Source: Porogramme epimiltina
Taxonomy: Eukaryota > Basidiomycota > Agaricomycetes > Polyporales > Polyporaceae
Assembly: GCA_900155495.1 (NCBI GenBank)
Contig: FTLJ01000123.1
Coordinates: 62,001 to 126,000, forward strand
DNA: 64,000 nucleotides
Reading direction: 5' to 3'
The translations under genes were made by a program, and so were the position numbers. This document shows, one piece after another, positions 1-12,799 of this stretch. Position 1 is the stretch's first letter. Each line of letters opens with the position of its first letter. Under the pieces are notes generated by a model, which saw nothing but the letters and a program-made list of their open reading frames with translations, ran no database searches and had not been told where the DNA came from.

Positions 1-3000
1 CCGCGCGCATTCAGTCGCGACGGGGAGCGGCGTAAGGAATGACGTAGGGATGAACACATTTGGGAAACCACGCGCGCGACGCTGATCGTTCTGCTCGCGC
101 CGCCGGGTCGCGCGCGTTGTGATTAAGTCTTGCGTTGAGGGCGTGTGTGGGAGTCCGGGCGCGGGCGCGTGCCATGGCTCATGGGGGACCGGGGGCACCC
201 TACACGTCAAGTTCCCTTCGCGAAGGAGCATTCGGAAAGGCGGGCTGGCCCTCTCGCTCGCTGTGCGCGGAGGTATCAGAGTCCTCAGCCGGCCCTGGTC
301 GCGAAGAGCGAGCCGGAGGCAAACGCGTTGTCATGCGGCGGTCATGTTGCTGGCAGTTCTCCGACGATCGCGACGTTTTTGGTCCCTTTTTCGGGCTCTT
401 GCGTTGGAGTGGGTTCGCTGTATGACGGAAGAGGTGCTCCGGTCGACTTCAGAACTTCGAACTTCGTACGTGCCGTCGCGTACCGCGGCCCGCCGCCAGG
501 AGCCCTCCCGCGAATGCAGTAAACCTATGGCGCCGCGCTTCTAGCTGCGGGATGGAGCTTTGCGATATGAAGTACCTTTCGCGAAGGCCCAGCCCCAGCT
601 GCAGTGGATTTTTTTCGGAGCGGGATTTGTCGTTCTATCTACGTAAGTCTTCTGAATTATGGGTCGGCACAGGGAGGTTTCCCACGGTGCACCACAGCTC
701 TTGTACATGTGGCGGGTGAGCTGGCGCAAGAACTTGTACAACGATGCTAATCGAAACTGTGTCAGGGTATCACTCACGGTGTCACTGGCTGGGTTGTGGC
801 ATCTTGAGTCCTCCTGAGAATACTTTTCTGAAAGGGATCTCCGAGCTTGTGCCTCATGGTTTCCTGCCAGCTGCACAAACTTCAACGGCGGTGTTAGGCC
901 GTGAGGCTTGCGCGAGTGGTGAGTGCCACCACTGGCGTCGAAAGTTCTTGCGCTTACTGATGGTGTCTAATCTGAGCACATCCCGCACCCGCATCTCTGA
1001 GAAGGCTTGGGGACTGGGGTGTGGCCGCGGAACTCAACAGAATGGCGCCCCCTCCCCCCACCTGTTCACACCGCCGCGCTATACGCCCCAACCCCTCCTC
1101 TCCTCCACGGGGGGTGATCCACAGGAGGAGGAGGACGCTCGCAGCGCGCGGCGTACAGCAGCCTTCGTTTAACCTCCAAACACCGACGGGCGATACGCGC
1201 CCTTGTGACACCGCGGCGCGACAGCCCTAACAGCAGCTATCCCGCGGCATATGGCGTCGCAGTAGCTCGCTGAGCTGCTCGATCCATGCGTGGGTGATCT
1301 CCTTCCCACTGCTCCACGAATGGCCTACCTGGGCGGGGGGCAGCGCCCCCTGACTTCTGGAAGCCTTCCGGGGGTCGGAACATGCAGTGGCCCCACCGGC
1401 CGTGGTTGTCGGCACCCGTACTCCGTGCGCACCCCAATGAATACAACTGCCAGAGTCTCGGGGGCGACGCGGGACCGATGCCAGACAGCCCAGCTGCCTG
1501 GATATCTCGGAGGCTAGGCCACGTAGAGCTCGGCCTTCGCCTGTATTTTACGGGGGAAGACTCGGGGCGCGGCAGCTGCCGAGGGAGGGATGCTGCGCCC
1601 ATCGCCAATTCACGGCCGGGCCCTCCCCTGTGCCCCGCCCTCACCCCCTCGTCCAGGCCGGCGTTCTGCTCACTTTCCGCTGGAAGTCTTATCGATGCCG
1701 ACCTCGAAGCCCTCGTCGCTCCACAGGGGATAACGTTTTCTCTACAAACCTCCGCAAGCTTGGCAGCTTCGTTGGCTATCGGATAGGTCATGCCTGAAGA
1801 GGACGCGACCCTGTGGCTCGTAGAAGATTTGGTTCTCTTCCAAGGATACACGCTGAACTTGTGCGGTGCAATACGCCGATGGCCTTTTGGGTATCTCCAA
1901 CCCATCTCTTTCTATCTCCTCTCAATGAGCCCGAATCCAGGTTGCACGTCGCCACGGTGTCCCGGCACGCTGGTATGTGTTACCTGCCAAGTCGACGGCG
2001 AAGACACGTTCTTTGCTTCCTCTAGCAATGATAGGACATTCTTCCAGCTCTGTACAGGACGTTCACGGCATCATAACACAAACGTGTCAGCGGACCCTCG
2101 CTATACATCCTAGCTGTTGGTTCGTGGTCCCCAACGTCCAGATTGTTACGGCCCGCACGGGTACACTCAATTGCATCCCAACGTGCGTTAACCTCTTCTT
2201 CTCTGTCACCTGCTTCTTTCTTACGTGGCGACCCGCAGTGTAGTGCCATTTGGACAGAGTCTGCGAACGACATGGAAGACCATAGGGCATAGTGCGGCTG
2301 GGGTCGCGAACATGCTTATGTGCGTTCTCACCATCGTCCTACTGAGTCTCTTTCTTACGGCTATACGCCTCCTTAGAGGCCACAAGGCCATAGCAAACAT
2401 TCCATCACCCCACGGCCGCTCGCCATCGGCTACTTTCACTCTCAACACTCTCACCTATCACACCGCATGCGTCATAATCACACCTACTTTTCATTTCCTA
2501 ACCTCTGCCAGTCGGCCTCGGACCGATCCAGCTGCACATGGAGCAATATGAAGATCAGCAGTGATATACGACTTTCTATGTGACAGTATGTTGCTTCTCA
2601 CAGTCTTAGTCTTCACGTTATTCCTGACTTGGACAATGGGGCCTGTGAGACAACATGCAAATTCCGATTTGTGCGGACATAGGTGCGGACACCCTGGGAT
2701 CTATTCATGCGGGCTCCGCAGACTCAACGTTCGTTCTCACCAATAGTCCATGAGAAACTGTTTTCTCCACGCCGGTCTTCTGGTCCATCGAGAGAAAACC
2801 ACTATCGGAAGGAATACCAAGGCGTCAAATAAGCACCCGAATTCTCGCGTAGTTACTCCCAATCGCAAATAGTCGGCGCCCGGGGGGACTGTAGCCCAGA
2901 ATATCGAATTCGAGGTGGTAATGGTATCTCAAGGTACATTTGATCACGTTCTCCCTACCCCACAGCTATAGAGCTGCGCATGCGATACTCTTTAGGATGT

Positions 3001-5471
3001 ATATCCGGGAAACTTCGCGAACACCGTATGCCCTTCGCCATCGCATGTCCGCCCAAGTGAAATACAACGTCACTCGAAGGCCCAGATGACCTCCCAACGA
3101 ATCAGGCCCGTTCTCTCGAGGTGCTGGGGAGAATTTAGGTCGGTGCGGACGAGGTGCAGAGTGGGTTCGATCGTGCTGCTAACACGAGGTTGCTCGATTG
3201 GCGGATCAAATCTAGGCTAAGCGTAAAGGTTTGTATTGACTTGGCCGTCGCCCGAACCAGCGATGGAATTGTTGTACCTCCAGCATGATTCGCATGTACG
3301 TTCGTCTTATCCTCGCGGCAATGGGTGGAATTTTTTAAACTTTGAACACACGCGAAGGCCACATGGTCTTCGGCCTGGGGAATTTCAGTATTCTTTTTAC
3401 TACGGCAGCTGTCGAGTTTCCATTACACTCTACTGCGAAGAAGTCGGATAGAGAGGATTTGCTGAGTGAAAACGCCTGTGTCAACGACCAGTTTGGGGAA
3501 AATGGGCGGTGGAGGGGGTGAATTACATCTGCGAACCGTGGCCAGAACGTTTAGTAGTTCGATAGGCTGTCCCTCGCTTTCACATTGAGGCTCTTCATCT
3601 AACCGTTTCGGATGTCAGACTTCTCGCCGCTGGGATACCTGAGCCACCTAATCCAAAGGTTTCGCATGCGTCGGGTAAGGTGCTACACACGCTAACGGCA
3701 TCTCGAGAGTTGACGGTCAGCGTGCGCGGATGCATCGATAGCCCACAGTTAGATTACTATCGCCCATTTTACCCGTGTCGGCGACGCTCGGAATCCCCAC
3801 CCTTGTGACATACCGCGCTCCAGATAAGTATGTGGCAGCCAATCGTGCGGCCTTCGGGGGGCGCACCTCGTCCAATGCTACCGGTTTCCCGCCGCCCTAG
3901 CACCTAGCGCATAGGCGAACCCTGACGAACCTGTCATGGGTCTGCCCTACTGCATCCAGCTGAAACGTGAACACGCACCTGTGTGCCTTCATGTATCGCG
4001 GACACGGCGCGCCCCTCCGACGGGGCGGAATTGCGTACGGCGCGTGGAGCGCGGGGGACGCAGACGGCGGATCGTCACGGCGGGACTGTTCGCGCGGGCG
4101 GGCTCGGGGGAAGGCCTGCTGATCATCGCGAGAACACGCGCGGGGGAAGGCGACGCGAGTACTGGCACTGGCAGGCCGAGTGACGCGAGCGAGGAGGAAT
4201 GGAGGCGGGGAGCGTCTCGAGGGTCTGGGCTTGGCCCGAAGGAGCACAGCCAGGCGATGGGCGGCGGTCGAGTCCCAGCGTCGAGTCTGGGCGTAGCTTT
4301 GCTCGGAGTTGAGAAACTTCCTCTTCTGTGCACTCCGCGCTCATCGCTGGGTTCGAACCTGAGGGGATCGGAGATGATCTGAGGGTGAATGACCGTTTAC
4401 GTCGATCGGCCCTCGAGAACCGCCTCCAGGGAAAGTAGGCGAGCCGGCGGCGCCAGTGCGCGGAACCGTCTCGTCTGCGTCGGGTCGAGGCTGGCATCGG
4501 TGAGATACTGTGGGGTGGACAAGGTTTGTTATCAGCACATCGATGAATGCAGGGACGGCGACGCCAGGTGGGGAGGAGCTGTACGCCTGTTTGCCAGCAC
4601 GCCGCGGTCGGGCATCTAGGGCACCGGCGATCTTGCACCACGTCGCCGACGCGCTCGTAGCGTCGGTCTGGTGCGAGGTGCCTACTTGAAGGGGGTGGGG
4701 GGTTTTTAAGCTCCGAACTGTACCAAATAGCAAGACGACCGGCGTACCTTCTGTTCGGAATGGCGAACTGACACCCCCTCCACGCGACAGTTACGGCAGC
4801 CGTCACTGGCATGCCCTTGTGTAGTTTTATGAAGCCAACGAGTCTAGGGGCGAGGCGGGGTCGCTGCACCAATGATCCGGTCAGCCACGACCGCGCCTTT
4901 CTCGCGTGTGGGCCCCACCGTACGTCCTATGCGGGTGACATTGGATGAGGGGCCTCGCCAGGGAGTAGCGCCGTAGCTGGTGCATGTGACAAGGGCTCGG
5001 CGGCCTTTGAATAGAAGCAGAACGACACAGTACGGCATATGATAGATTCGATTGAGTCGGGTTGTGGAAGTACTGCATGCCTGGGCGCTGCACGCAGCGG
5101 ACACACGACGGATCGATGAAGCAAGGGCGGCTGCGGAGAACGAGAACAAGGAGGGTGCGCGGGAGGTTTTTTGGGTCGGCACAGCATGCTGCCCGCATCC
5201 CGTGTGAGCATCTGTAGACGCTCTATCTCGGGGGAAGGGTGCCTAGGCATCCGGTCCTGTGTAACCGTACTGAGCAAGAAAAGATTCTGAGGTGGCGAAG
5301 TGATCGGGGTTACACTCACTTCTCATCATATCCGAGGAACGCAGACCATGGTGGGGGGTTCAAACCTCTTATAACACGGGGGTGCGGGCTGGGCTACCCT
5401 CCAACTCCCCGCCCCCAGGCTGCCCCTCAACGACTCTGACGACTCTTAGACGACCTCATATTCCCTAGATA
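1..5471. other. Intergenic stretch, no supported gene
   Basis: No open frame here gives a recognisable domain, a convincing splice pattern or a clear start context. The longest frames (for example 1237-1905 and 4123-4872 on the minus strand) are rich in Arg, Pro and Ser, overlap frames on the other strand and look like chance openings in GC-rich DNA. A short palindrome (CCTTCGCGAAGG and close variants) occurs near 215 and 575. The stretch could hold decayed mobile DNA, but I see no terminal repeats or transposase motif. Confidence 0.5.
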
Positions 5472-7100
5472 ATGTCCGCGACAACACAAGCCAAGCTCTT
5501 CGAGGGCTACGTCGACACCACCATGGATGCCCTCCGGCTCATCGAGGTTTGTGCTCGTTCCTGCTTGCACATTGCGTCCCGTCGGTGTTGATCGGGTTCC
5601 GTGTCCGGGTTATCTTTGGCCCCAGGCGGCTCGCAGGGGGAAGATCCCTAGGGTGACCCGGCGGCTGAACGACTTCGAGCGGCGAACTATGATCAAGAGC
5701 GGTGCCGTATTTGTTTTCAGCGTCGAAGAAAGCGGCATCAAGAGGTGGACGGAGGGCCTAGCGTGGTCTCAATCCCGTATCTCTGGAAACTTCCTGGTAA
5801 ACCGTGCCGTATCCTCTCGCACGGGACCAACCTGACTCCTTGAGCAGCTTTATCGGGAGGTCGCGGATCGTGCTCGCCCCGCTCAACATCCCGTGGACCT
5901 CTCTATGCACCCACAGATCGGGCGTGTCCCGGAGCCGCAGTTGAGCTACAAGCCGCATGGCTTGGTCAAGAAGGTGTGACATTGGTCCTCCCGCGCGACC
6001 TTGAGCTAGAAGCTGATGGTCAGCAGACAATTACGGTTAGGGTTGACGGATCCGACTATCACCTCATCGCGTATTACACCCCGGAGGACGTCGCGGCCGG
6101 CGTTCTGCGACGGCCCACGAGTGTACCAGATCTTATGTTGATCGATGTTCCCCCGGAACTCACACGGTCGACCAACTTTCGCTACCCGCCAGATCTCGAG
6201 AAAGCCCAGGAGACAGCCGGTCCCCGGAGGTGAGTCTCTGCGCTGATCTCCCGCAGGACGACTTGCCCGCTCACGCTTACGTTGCTATGATGGTCACCGG
6301 TCAGCAGCGCGTCAGATGTGATAGATAATCGCGGGACACACGCACCTGGGCCCAACACTCCATCTCCGATCTTGCCGCCTTCCCGTGGCGAGGACTCCTC
6401 GGGGATAGCACCCGCTCCGTTCCCGCGTCACGCTGGGAACGTTACGAGCTACTACCACCCAGGACACGACCAATTTTCATCTGCGACCCCAAGCATGGCC
6501 AGCGCATACCCCCAACCCCACACTCCCGTATCCTCCTTCGCAGGAGTTCCCATGTCCCCGCGCACACAAGGCGAAAACACCACCCCTCCGTCTTCTTGGC
6601 AATCCAGAGTTCCCCAGCCATACGACGCCCTCGCTTCCCCATCAGGTACAGCGGCGATGCCATACCCTGCCCACACGCAGTACCCTTCATCTTACGAGCA
6701 GCGGCGGGACAGCTGGACGGCCCACGCCGCGCTGCAACAGCAAGAAGCACAGCGTGGCGTGGCAGGCGGGAGCTCCGACGGAAGTGGTCCCGCGATGGTT
6801 TCGTGGTCTCCCACAGGGCCGCCTCTGCCAGGACAGTCCCTCGCGTCGGCACCCGCCGTGACCTTCTCTGCGGCATCCAACTTCCCCGCGGTTCGCCCGC
6901 GCGACCACTTCCGCGCACGGTCATACCCGTCCATGCAGTGGCACTACGACCAGGCAAACGGGCAGCCTAATTCGGCTAGCGCGCAGCACTACCACCCCTA
7001 CTCGTACGGGTTCGAGCGCGGGACGTCGCCGGGGGCCGCCACGTCGCCGACGAGTTACCACAGACACGCCGGCGGAGAAGGACGGCCTTCCGACCGCTAG
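5472..7100 (+). CDS. WOPR (Gti1/Pac2-type) transcription factor
   Basis: The product is a fungal regulator of the Gti1/Pac2 (WOPR, Wor1/Ryp1-like) family, which binds DNA in the nucleus and controls morphogenesis and secondary programmes. Five exons give about 457 residues: 5472-5546, 5626-5796, 5848-5973, 6024-6229, 6305-7100, and the lengths sum in frame. The first WOPR half is clear in exons 1-2 (start MSATTQAKLFEGYVD, then RRLNDFERR, SGAVFVF, SGIKRWTEG, WSQSRISGNFL). The second half follows in exons 3-4 (LYREV, SYKPHGLVKK, then ITVRVDGSDYHLIAYY). The C-terminal half (exon 5) is a Pro/Ser/Tyr/Gln-rich disordered tail, usual for the family. The start at 5472 is chosen because the family begins with F-x-GY within about ten residues of its N terminus. 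Targets are unknown. Confidence 0.88.
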
Positions 7101-7411
7101 CAATGGGGGATGAACGTAACTGAGCCGAGCATGGGACACACGCACCAGCGGACTTGCATGCCTCTCTGGCTGGCCCCAGCAGTGCCTGTATACGCACGCC
7201 GCCTTCTGTAATAGTCGCATTGTTTCTCATCGTAAGCGAGTCCCCCGACGTCACCCAACACCAGCCCGGAACCGCGCGGGCGCCCGAAACAAGGGCAAAT
7301 GAGTGCATGATCATGGCATCCGGAAGACAAGGGGAAGGTGTGGCACGGCCCCCCGCTCGCGCGCGAAGCGAGCTCGGCGTGCGCGGCCGGGCGGTTGTGA
7401 CGGGCATCGGC
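7101..7411. other. Convergent 3' region between WOPR gene and TFB2
   Basis: About 310 bases between two stop codons that face each other. Nothing coding is supported; it should hold both 3' untranslated regions. Confidence 0.5.
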
Positions 7412-9545
7412 CTACGTATTCCCCGCCGCTGTTCTACGCTCAATGAATCCCCGGATGTTGGCATGTCCCTCAACGCTGCCGAAGAAAGACCGGCGCGAGG
7501 CGTTCTCCCATAGGACGACGTCGAGCTGCTTCGCGTAGTTGAGGACGTACTCATAGTCGGCCTGCGAAGCGAAAGCGGTATAGAGATAGCCTGTAGCATT
7601 CAGAAGTCAGTCCTCGTGTGCTATGACGTAGTTGAGCTTAAGTGACACCTTCTTGAGATTTCACGCGGTTTTTCTCAAGCTCCCAGAGGCGGATTTGATC
7701 CTGCACAGTCACTGGAAGAAGGGGTTTCTGTGTCGGGAATATCCCGTTAGTACGGCGGAAGAGAGCACGAATCGCTCAAGTTCAGGTAGCTTACATTTTT
7801 ACGCATTTGTGAGTGCGCATGGGTGACTAAGTAGCTGATGATCTTGGCAGACATCGGTGACAGTTCGCCTACGCAGACAAGTGTTGGGCTTAGGAACATA
7901 CCTGGTCGGCAGTGATTCCATTAGTGAGCGCTTTCTTGACACTATCTCGGGTTATAGCGCCGATGACGAGATTGGGAAATCGGGATTTGAGGGTGACGAA
8001 GAGGTTCAGGACAGCAATTTGTAGTGGATTGTCTGTGGTTGGGAGTGAGGTCAGAGCGACGTACACGATGCACAACAGTCCTCACGCACCCGTGTAGGCG
8101 TACAGGCGGTAGTTGGTCTCCAGCACGATGAATCCCTGCGCTTGGGATCCATCTCCGGTGCTGGTGGATGTGGGAAGTGGGGGCGATGACGACGTCAATG
8201 TTGTCGCCAGTCGGGTGGGGCTAAACCTTCGTGATGTCGCCTTCGGAAGATGGCCGGAGGCTGAGTTAGTTGGCACGCAGAGAAGCCGTTAATGACGCAT
8301 ACCGTCCGCTGTTTGATAAGACCATAGTCACGAAGGTCTTCCAACATCGCCTTTTGAGTGGCGCTTAAATTTTCCGTCGAGTAGTCCTGAAATGATTGTG
8401 AGCTACAAAGCGGACGGCATAGAGGCGCTGACATTGGTGAGTGGCTAACCTTCCCAAGCTCCATCGTCGACATCATGAGAAGGAAGCTGAGAACTTCTAC
8501 CAGGTCCATCTGCCTTTCCTGAAGAAGATTGGGGGAGGTTGTGCGTCGAACGTGTCGTAACAACGAAGTATAAATAGCGTTACCTCTGCCATCTGGAGAT
8601 ACTGCAAAAGGAGCTCCCAAAGTTGTTCATGTGGCGGGTGAAGAAGAAATTGGAAACCCGCGGAGGTGATTTGTGAGGTATTCCCGCTGTATTGCGTGAG
8701 ATGGCGCAGCGCGACTGCGCCGAGGAGATCAACTCACTGAACGTTGGCCATGAGGCCACTTCTTTGTAGAAGGTACAGGACACCCTGCGATGGCCGCGCA
8801 GGGAACTGACCTGTCCCGGATGACACCATGTAGTAAAGAATGGTCTACACATCAAGGTTCAGTCAAGAACCCCTAATACACCGAGACCGACATCACCTCC
8901 CAGCGCTCGAGAGCGTATGCATCTAATGCTTCTATGTCTGGTGGCGGATGTTTCTCGTTATCGGCTAGGACCCCGAAGCTACCGCTCGCGCCCCTTGTAT
9001 GGGGTCGGTTAAAGGCAAAACGGCCGTAGAGGAGCTGGCGTACCCTCCCGTAATAGCTTGTCGAAAGCTCGCCTTGAAAGTTGGATTTAGAGCATGCTTG
9101 ACAGGGGACTGCGGTAATATATGCAACCGGGCAAGCGTGGACAAGGCATCATGATAGGGCCTGTAGGGTATGAGATCACATTCATTTGGGGAGCGCAGTG
9201 GAGGCGCTCGCCTTTTCCCTTCTCGGGTAACCCATGCCGCCATGGTCGTTGCTGGCACGGATATCTCTAGCCACAGCAAATTCATCACTAGTTGCCGTTC
9301 TAGAGGTCGGAGCAGTCTGGTGTGGAGCCGCGAATATCAGGCAGTGACAAATATCAAGAATCAACGTGAATTTACCGGAATATGGATAGACATGATGAAG
9401 GTTTCTGATACAAGCGGGTCATCGTGTTCTGTGATTGGGATTGCAAGAAGGTGACAAGACGGTGGGATGTATCATGCTCGTCAGCAGTGGCCGGAGTTTT
9501 CAGTGGTTCTCCGGCAGGTTTGATGCGTATGGAAGGCCCTGACAT
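7412..9545 (-). CDS. TFB2: TFIIH subunit Tfb2 (p52 / GTF2H4)
   Basis: Tfb2 is the p52 core subunit of TFIIH; it anchors the XPB/Ssl2 helicase in transcription initiation and nucleotide excision repair. I assemble 12 exons running down from an ATG at 9545. In order they carry [15 protein letters not shown] (N-terminal helix bundle), [25 protein letters not shown] plus [37 protein letters not shown] plus [108 protein letters not shown] and [20 protein letters not shown]. These follow the order of human and yeast p52, including the C-terminal domain that binds Tfb5. One intron (51 nt, near 8710-8760) removes an in-frame TGA and restores homology. Coding appears intact. It is divergent from the NAS6 gene. 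Confidence 0.9.
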
Positions 9546-9826
9546 GGCTACACTCTCGTATTGTAGGTGCAGACTGGTGACTCTGTATTGCTCGAGCTGT
9601 GAGCGCAAGGTACGGAGGGCGGTCGTAAAGACGGCACTCACGAGGTGAGTGATCTGCACAAAGACGGCGACGCAGCAAGCGCCCAGGCGTGGCTGTGGAC
9701 AAGCTGCGTGTCACAACACCGTGGGAACTCAAGTACGCGTACGCGTCATATCGTGATCCCCTGAGTTCCGCGTCTCCCTCCCTCTCTTCCTCCTCCGTTA
9801 CCTCTGAAAAAGAGAGAGAAGAATAT
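9546..9826. promoter_or_regulatory. Shared divergent promoter of TFB2 and NAS6
   Basis: Only 281 bases separate the two start codons, so both genes must draw their promoters from here. Two abutting ACGCGT hexamers lie at 9735-9740 and 9741-9746; this is the MluI cell-cycle box core bound by MBF/Swi6-type factors in fungi. A pyrimidine-rich tract (9774-9800) precedes the NAS6 start. Use of the boxes is inferred. Confidence 0.55.
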
Positions 9827-11050
9827 ATGGCTGTAAACTCCATACACAACGCCGCGCTGAACAGTACGAACATTAAGTATTCGGGTATCGCTATAATATG
9901 TTATTAACCGTGGGATTAGAACAGTTTGGCCTGGTGCGCTCGCTTCTTTCTCAAGATGCAAAGCTTGTGGAAGCTGTAGACGACGTACAGAGTAACCACG
10001 CATTTCATCTCCGTCTCCTAACCCATTCCCTAGGACGGGCGTACACCTATACACTGGGCGGCCTCTTCCGGCTCGGTTGATATTGTCCGGTATCTTATTG
10101 ATCAGAATGCGGACGTCAACCGCGGAGATAACGGTGGCTGGACCCCACTTCACATCGCTTGTATGTCACTGCGTTACCTGACTCTCGCACTCCTCGTCTC
10201 TCACACCAACTTAGCTAGCGGTGGATTCGAGGATGTCGTACGAGAACTGCTCGGAGCAGGGGCTGAAGTAAACAGAACGAACGATAAGGGTCTAACACCT
10301 TTGTATGCTAGCCCTTAACCCTTACTATGAGCTGCTCTGACCATCATATAACAGACACTACGCAGCGTCGAAGTCTCGAGTCGAGGTACCGAACTCTATT
10401 GCCCACTAACATAAACATGCTCAAACTGGGTACGCCGCAATCTAGATTGGCAAGCTGCTGATCTCGCGAGGTGCCGACGCATGTATCTGCACCTTCGGCT
10501 GCGCGTAGTCCTGTGCTTACCCTACACCCACAGATTAACATCAAAGACAGAGCTAATCAAACTCCCTTGTGGGTCATCGATTTCCAAGATAGGCCCATGA
10601 CGTCTTACTGACCCCAAACGCCCCCCCCCCCAATAATGTATTGCGCAGGCACAGAGCGGCAACCACGGGTTCCACAGGTTTCATCAGCCTTCTCCTGAAA
10701 CCCCCTGAAGGTTCGCCAAAGACTCGCCTCAACACCGCTGATCGTGTCGGTGAGCGTGCTTCCACCTGTTTTTCGACAGAGCACGTTCGATGTGACCACA
10801 CGTTCTACTAGGAAATACTCCCCTTCACCTTGCCATGGAGTCTGCCCACGCAGAAGCTGCCTGTCTGCTGATCGAAGCTGGAGCAGATCGCGAACGCGTA
10901 AGTTTATCTAGATCCTGCACCGTTGCTTTCTTGCCCACGCTTGTCTAGACCAATCTCGACGGTGAGATGCCCGAGGATCTAGAGGGCGTCGGCGGCCAGG
11001 AACAACGACGCGCGAAGACGTACGTTATCGAGAGATGCGGAAAGCGGTGA
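9827..11050 (+). CDS. NAS6: 26S proteasome assembly chaperone Nas6 (gankyrin/PSMD10-like)
   Basis: This ankyrin-repeat protein is the Nas6/gankyrin family chaperone that binds the C-terminal domain of ATPase Rpt3 during assembly of the 19S particle. Ten exons (9827-9863, 9920-9984, 10034-10160, 10215-10302, 10355-10385, 10446-10478, 10534-10568, 10649-10749, 10812-10897, 10949-11050) sum to 705 nt, 234 residues, near the usual length. Repeat signatures are read across the junctions: DGRTPIHWAASSGSVDIVRYL, GGWTPLHIA, KGLTPLHYAASKSRVEIGKLL, NTPLHLAMESAHAEAACLL. The C terminus (LDGEMPEDLEGVGGQEQRR, then YVIERCG) matches the fungal Nas6 tail. The intron after GAD (10479-10533) must be GC-AG to keep the frame. 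Intron 7 holds an 11-C run at 10621-10631. Confidence 0.9.
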
Positions 11051-11320
11051 TTGCTTGACCACCACGGAGAACCCGCGCGCCGGAGAAGTGCTGTCTACTT
11101 GTAACATTAATCGCCACTACTGGTTATGCCATTCCACATAAACATGCATAAGACGTGCATATTACAGCTGCTACGACACTGAACACTCATACATACAATA
11201 GGGGTAATAAAAAGACCTATGGAACGAGGCCAGTGGTATGTCAGGCCCATGTGATCCGTGTGTAACACATACATGACTGATAAGTAAAAGCGTCCGAAAA
11301 GACCCGATTGCCCTATAGGA
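11051..11320. other. Convergent 3' region, NAS6 and terpene synthase
   Basis: AT-richer than the flanking genes, with no coding signal. It should contain the 3' ends of the two converging genes. Confidence 0.5.
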
Positions 11321-12625
11321 TTAAGCCACGCTTTTGCTGCGCACCGACATATCATCGTCGTGGACGAACATCCAGTCGTCTCGACATGACAACCTGTGTC
11401 TGAATGAGTAGCGCGAACCCGACCCCTCTCGCTTCACCACAGCGGAGGCCCAGAACGAGCTGCGCCCCTGCTGTTGCTTAGGCGAGAGCGCAATGACTCG
11501 ATGCCTCTTGATCGCCGCGCCTTCATCCCCGAAGTAGCGCGCGGTATGGAAGCTCCACTGCAGCGCCCCAACCATCCAGTCTTGCAGGCCTTGTACGTAC
11601 GTTGCCACCGCCCGGTCCGTCTCGGGGTCCCAAGAAGGAAGGTGTTGACGGTCTTGCTCGAAGCGGTCGATAGACGCGTCGCACAGCGCACCAACAAAGT
11701 CGACGGCCTCCTGCAGGCTCAGATTGTGCTGGCGCATGATGACTGCGATCATGTTGTGTGTGTCCCCGCGGGCGTGTTCAACCCTGTATGAGAATATGTC
11801 CTGTATAAGCGGACGCAGGGTGGTCAGCATCCTCAAACCTCGGCACGGAGGCAATGAGCTGCGGCACGCTTACATTCGACCACGAGATGTGGGAGTTGGC
11901 CGCTTCCTCAAGCGCGCGGATGACAGGATGGCACATGACCTCGTCCGGGAGGTCTATCCCCGCCGCGTACTCGATGAGGGCGAAGCATGGCTTGCACCCG
12001 CTTGTGTCCCACCGGAGCGAGATGTACTCCTCGAACGAAGGGATGTCCTCCTGGGCCCTATCTTTTGCTTGCTGGGCGACCGCGCGGAAGAATAGGTCCA
12101 TTGACTCCATGAACCGTCGGGTGCAGCCCGGCCCCGCGTCCTTGCGGAACCGTGCGCCGAAGCTGTCAAATGGGCCCCTTTATCAGCTCGCGATCGGCAA
12201 ACTCGGGAACGACCGGGGGCCCCGGCGAGCGCGCACCTTTTAGCGAGCAAGCCCGCGGCCTTGTGTGTCTTGTACTCCACAGGGTCGTCGAGGGCGTGCA
12301 TGACGCACTCCGCGAGCCCGCACGCGTCCTGCGCGGTGAACTCGTCGGACCAGTCGTCGAGGGTGAAGAGAAAGTTGAGGAAGTCGGCCACGTCCCGCAG
12401 CCGAGCGGTGCCGGCGTCTGGGTAGCACGCGGCGGTGAGTTCACCCCCGCGCAAGCGCAGAAACGCCGCGCGCCGCTTCGCCGAGAGGGTGGCATGCGCC
12501 TGGATGAGAAGCCACGCCTCGGAGGCGCGAGCGACGGCCGCGTACCGCGCGTGCAGCCGGAGGGGATACGAACAGTGAGCTTCGAGGTCGGGGAGGACGA
12601 AGGACTGTGGCGCGCCCGACGGCAT
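11321..12625 (-). CDS. Class I sesquiterpene synthase
   Basis: A basidiomycete terpene cyclase that should ionise farnesyl diphosphate with Mg2+ and cyclise it in the cytosol. Three exons (12625-12237, 12162-11874, 11800-11321) sum to 1158 nt, 385 residues. The aspartate-rich metal motif is D90-D91-W-S-D94-E. The NSE/DTE motif spans the second exon junction as N226-D-I-F-S230-Y-R-V-E234. The conserved C-terminal RY pair is in FHTARYFG. The start FVLPDLEAHC-PLRLH is the usual N-terminal signature. A second ATG three codons upstream (12634) is equally usable. The last about 50 residues (Ser, Arg and Asp rich) go beyond the catalytic fold. No P450 or other tailoring enzyme lies next to it. The product cannot be told from sequence. 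Confidence 0.9.
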
Positions 12626-12792
12626 GGTGTACATATGAGTGATGAAATGGGCGGCTAACGGGGGGGAAGTGGGACGCCGTTGGCCGTTGGCTAGTTGGAG
12701 ACTCAGAGTCGAGGAAAGCCCTTGATAGGTGGCGCGAGTATTTGTGTGGCCTGAGCCGTCGATGGGTGAAGCGGGGAGGGCCCCTGTTCTTG

Positions 12793-12799
12793 ATTTATA
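12793..12799 (-). promoter_or_regulatory. TATA-like box upstream of the terpene synthase
   Basis: TATAAAT on the minus strand, about 170 bases upstream of the start codon, in the sequence GAGTATAAATCAAG. A good match to a TATA element; position is plausible if the 5' leader is about 130 bases. Confidence 0.45.

Noticed and set aside
4345..4365. tRNA B-box-like sequence (GGTTCGAACC)
   Set aside because: No A box, anticodon arm or acceptor stem can be paired on either strand.
10621..10631. C11 homopolymer as a possible frameshift site
   Set aside because: It lies within an intron of NAS6, so it does not affect coding.
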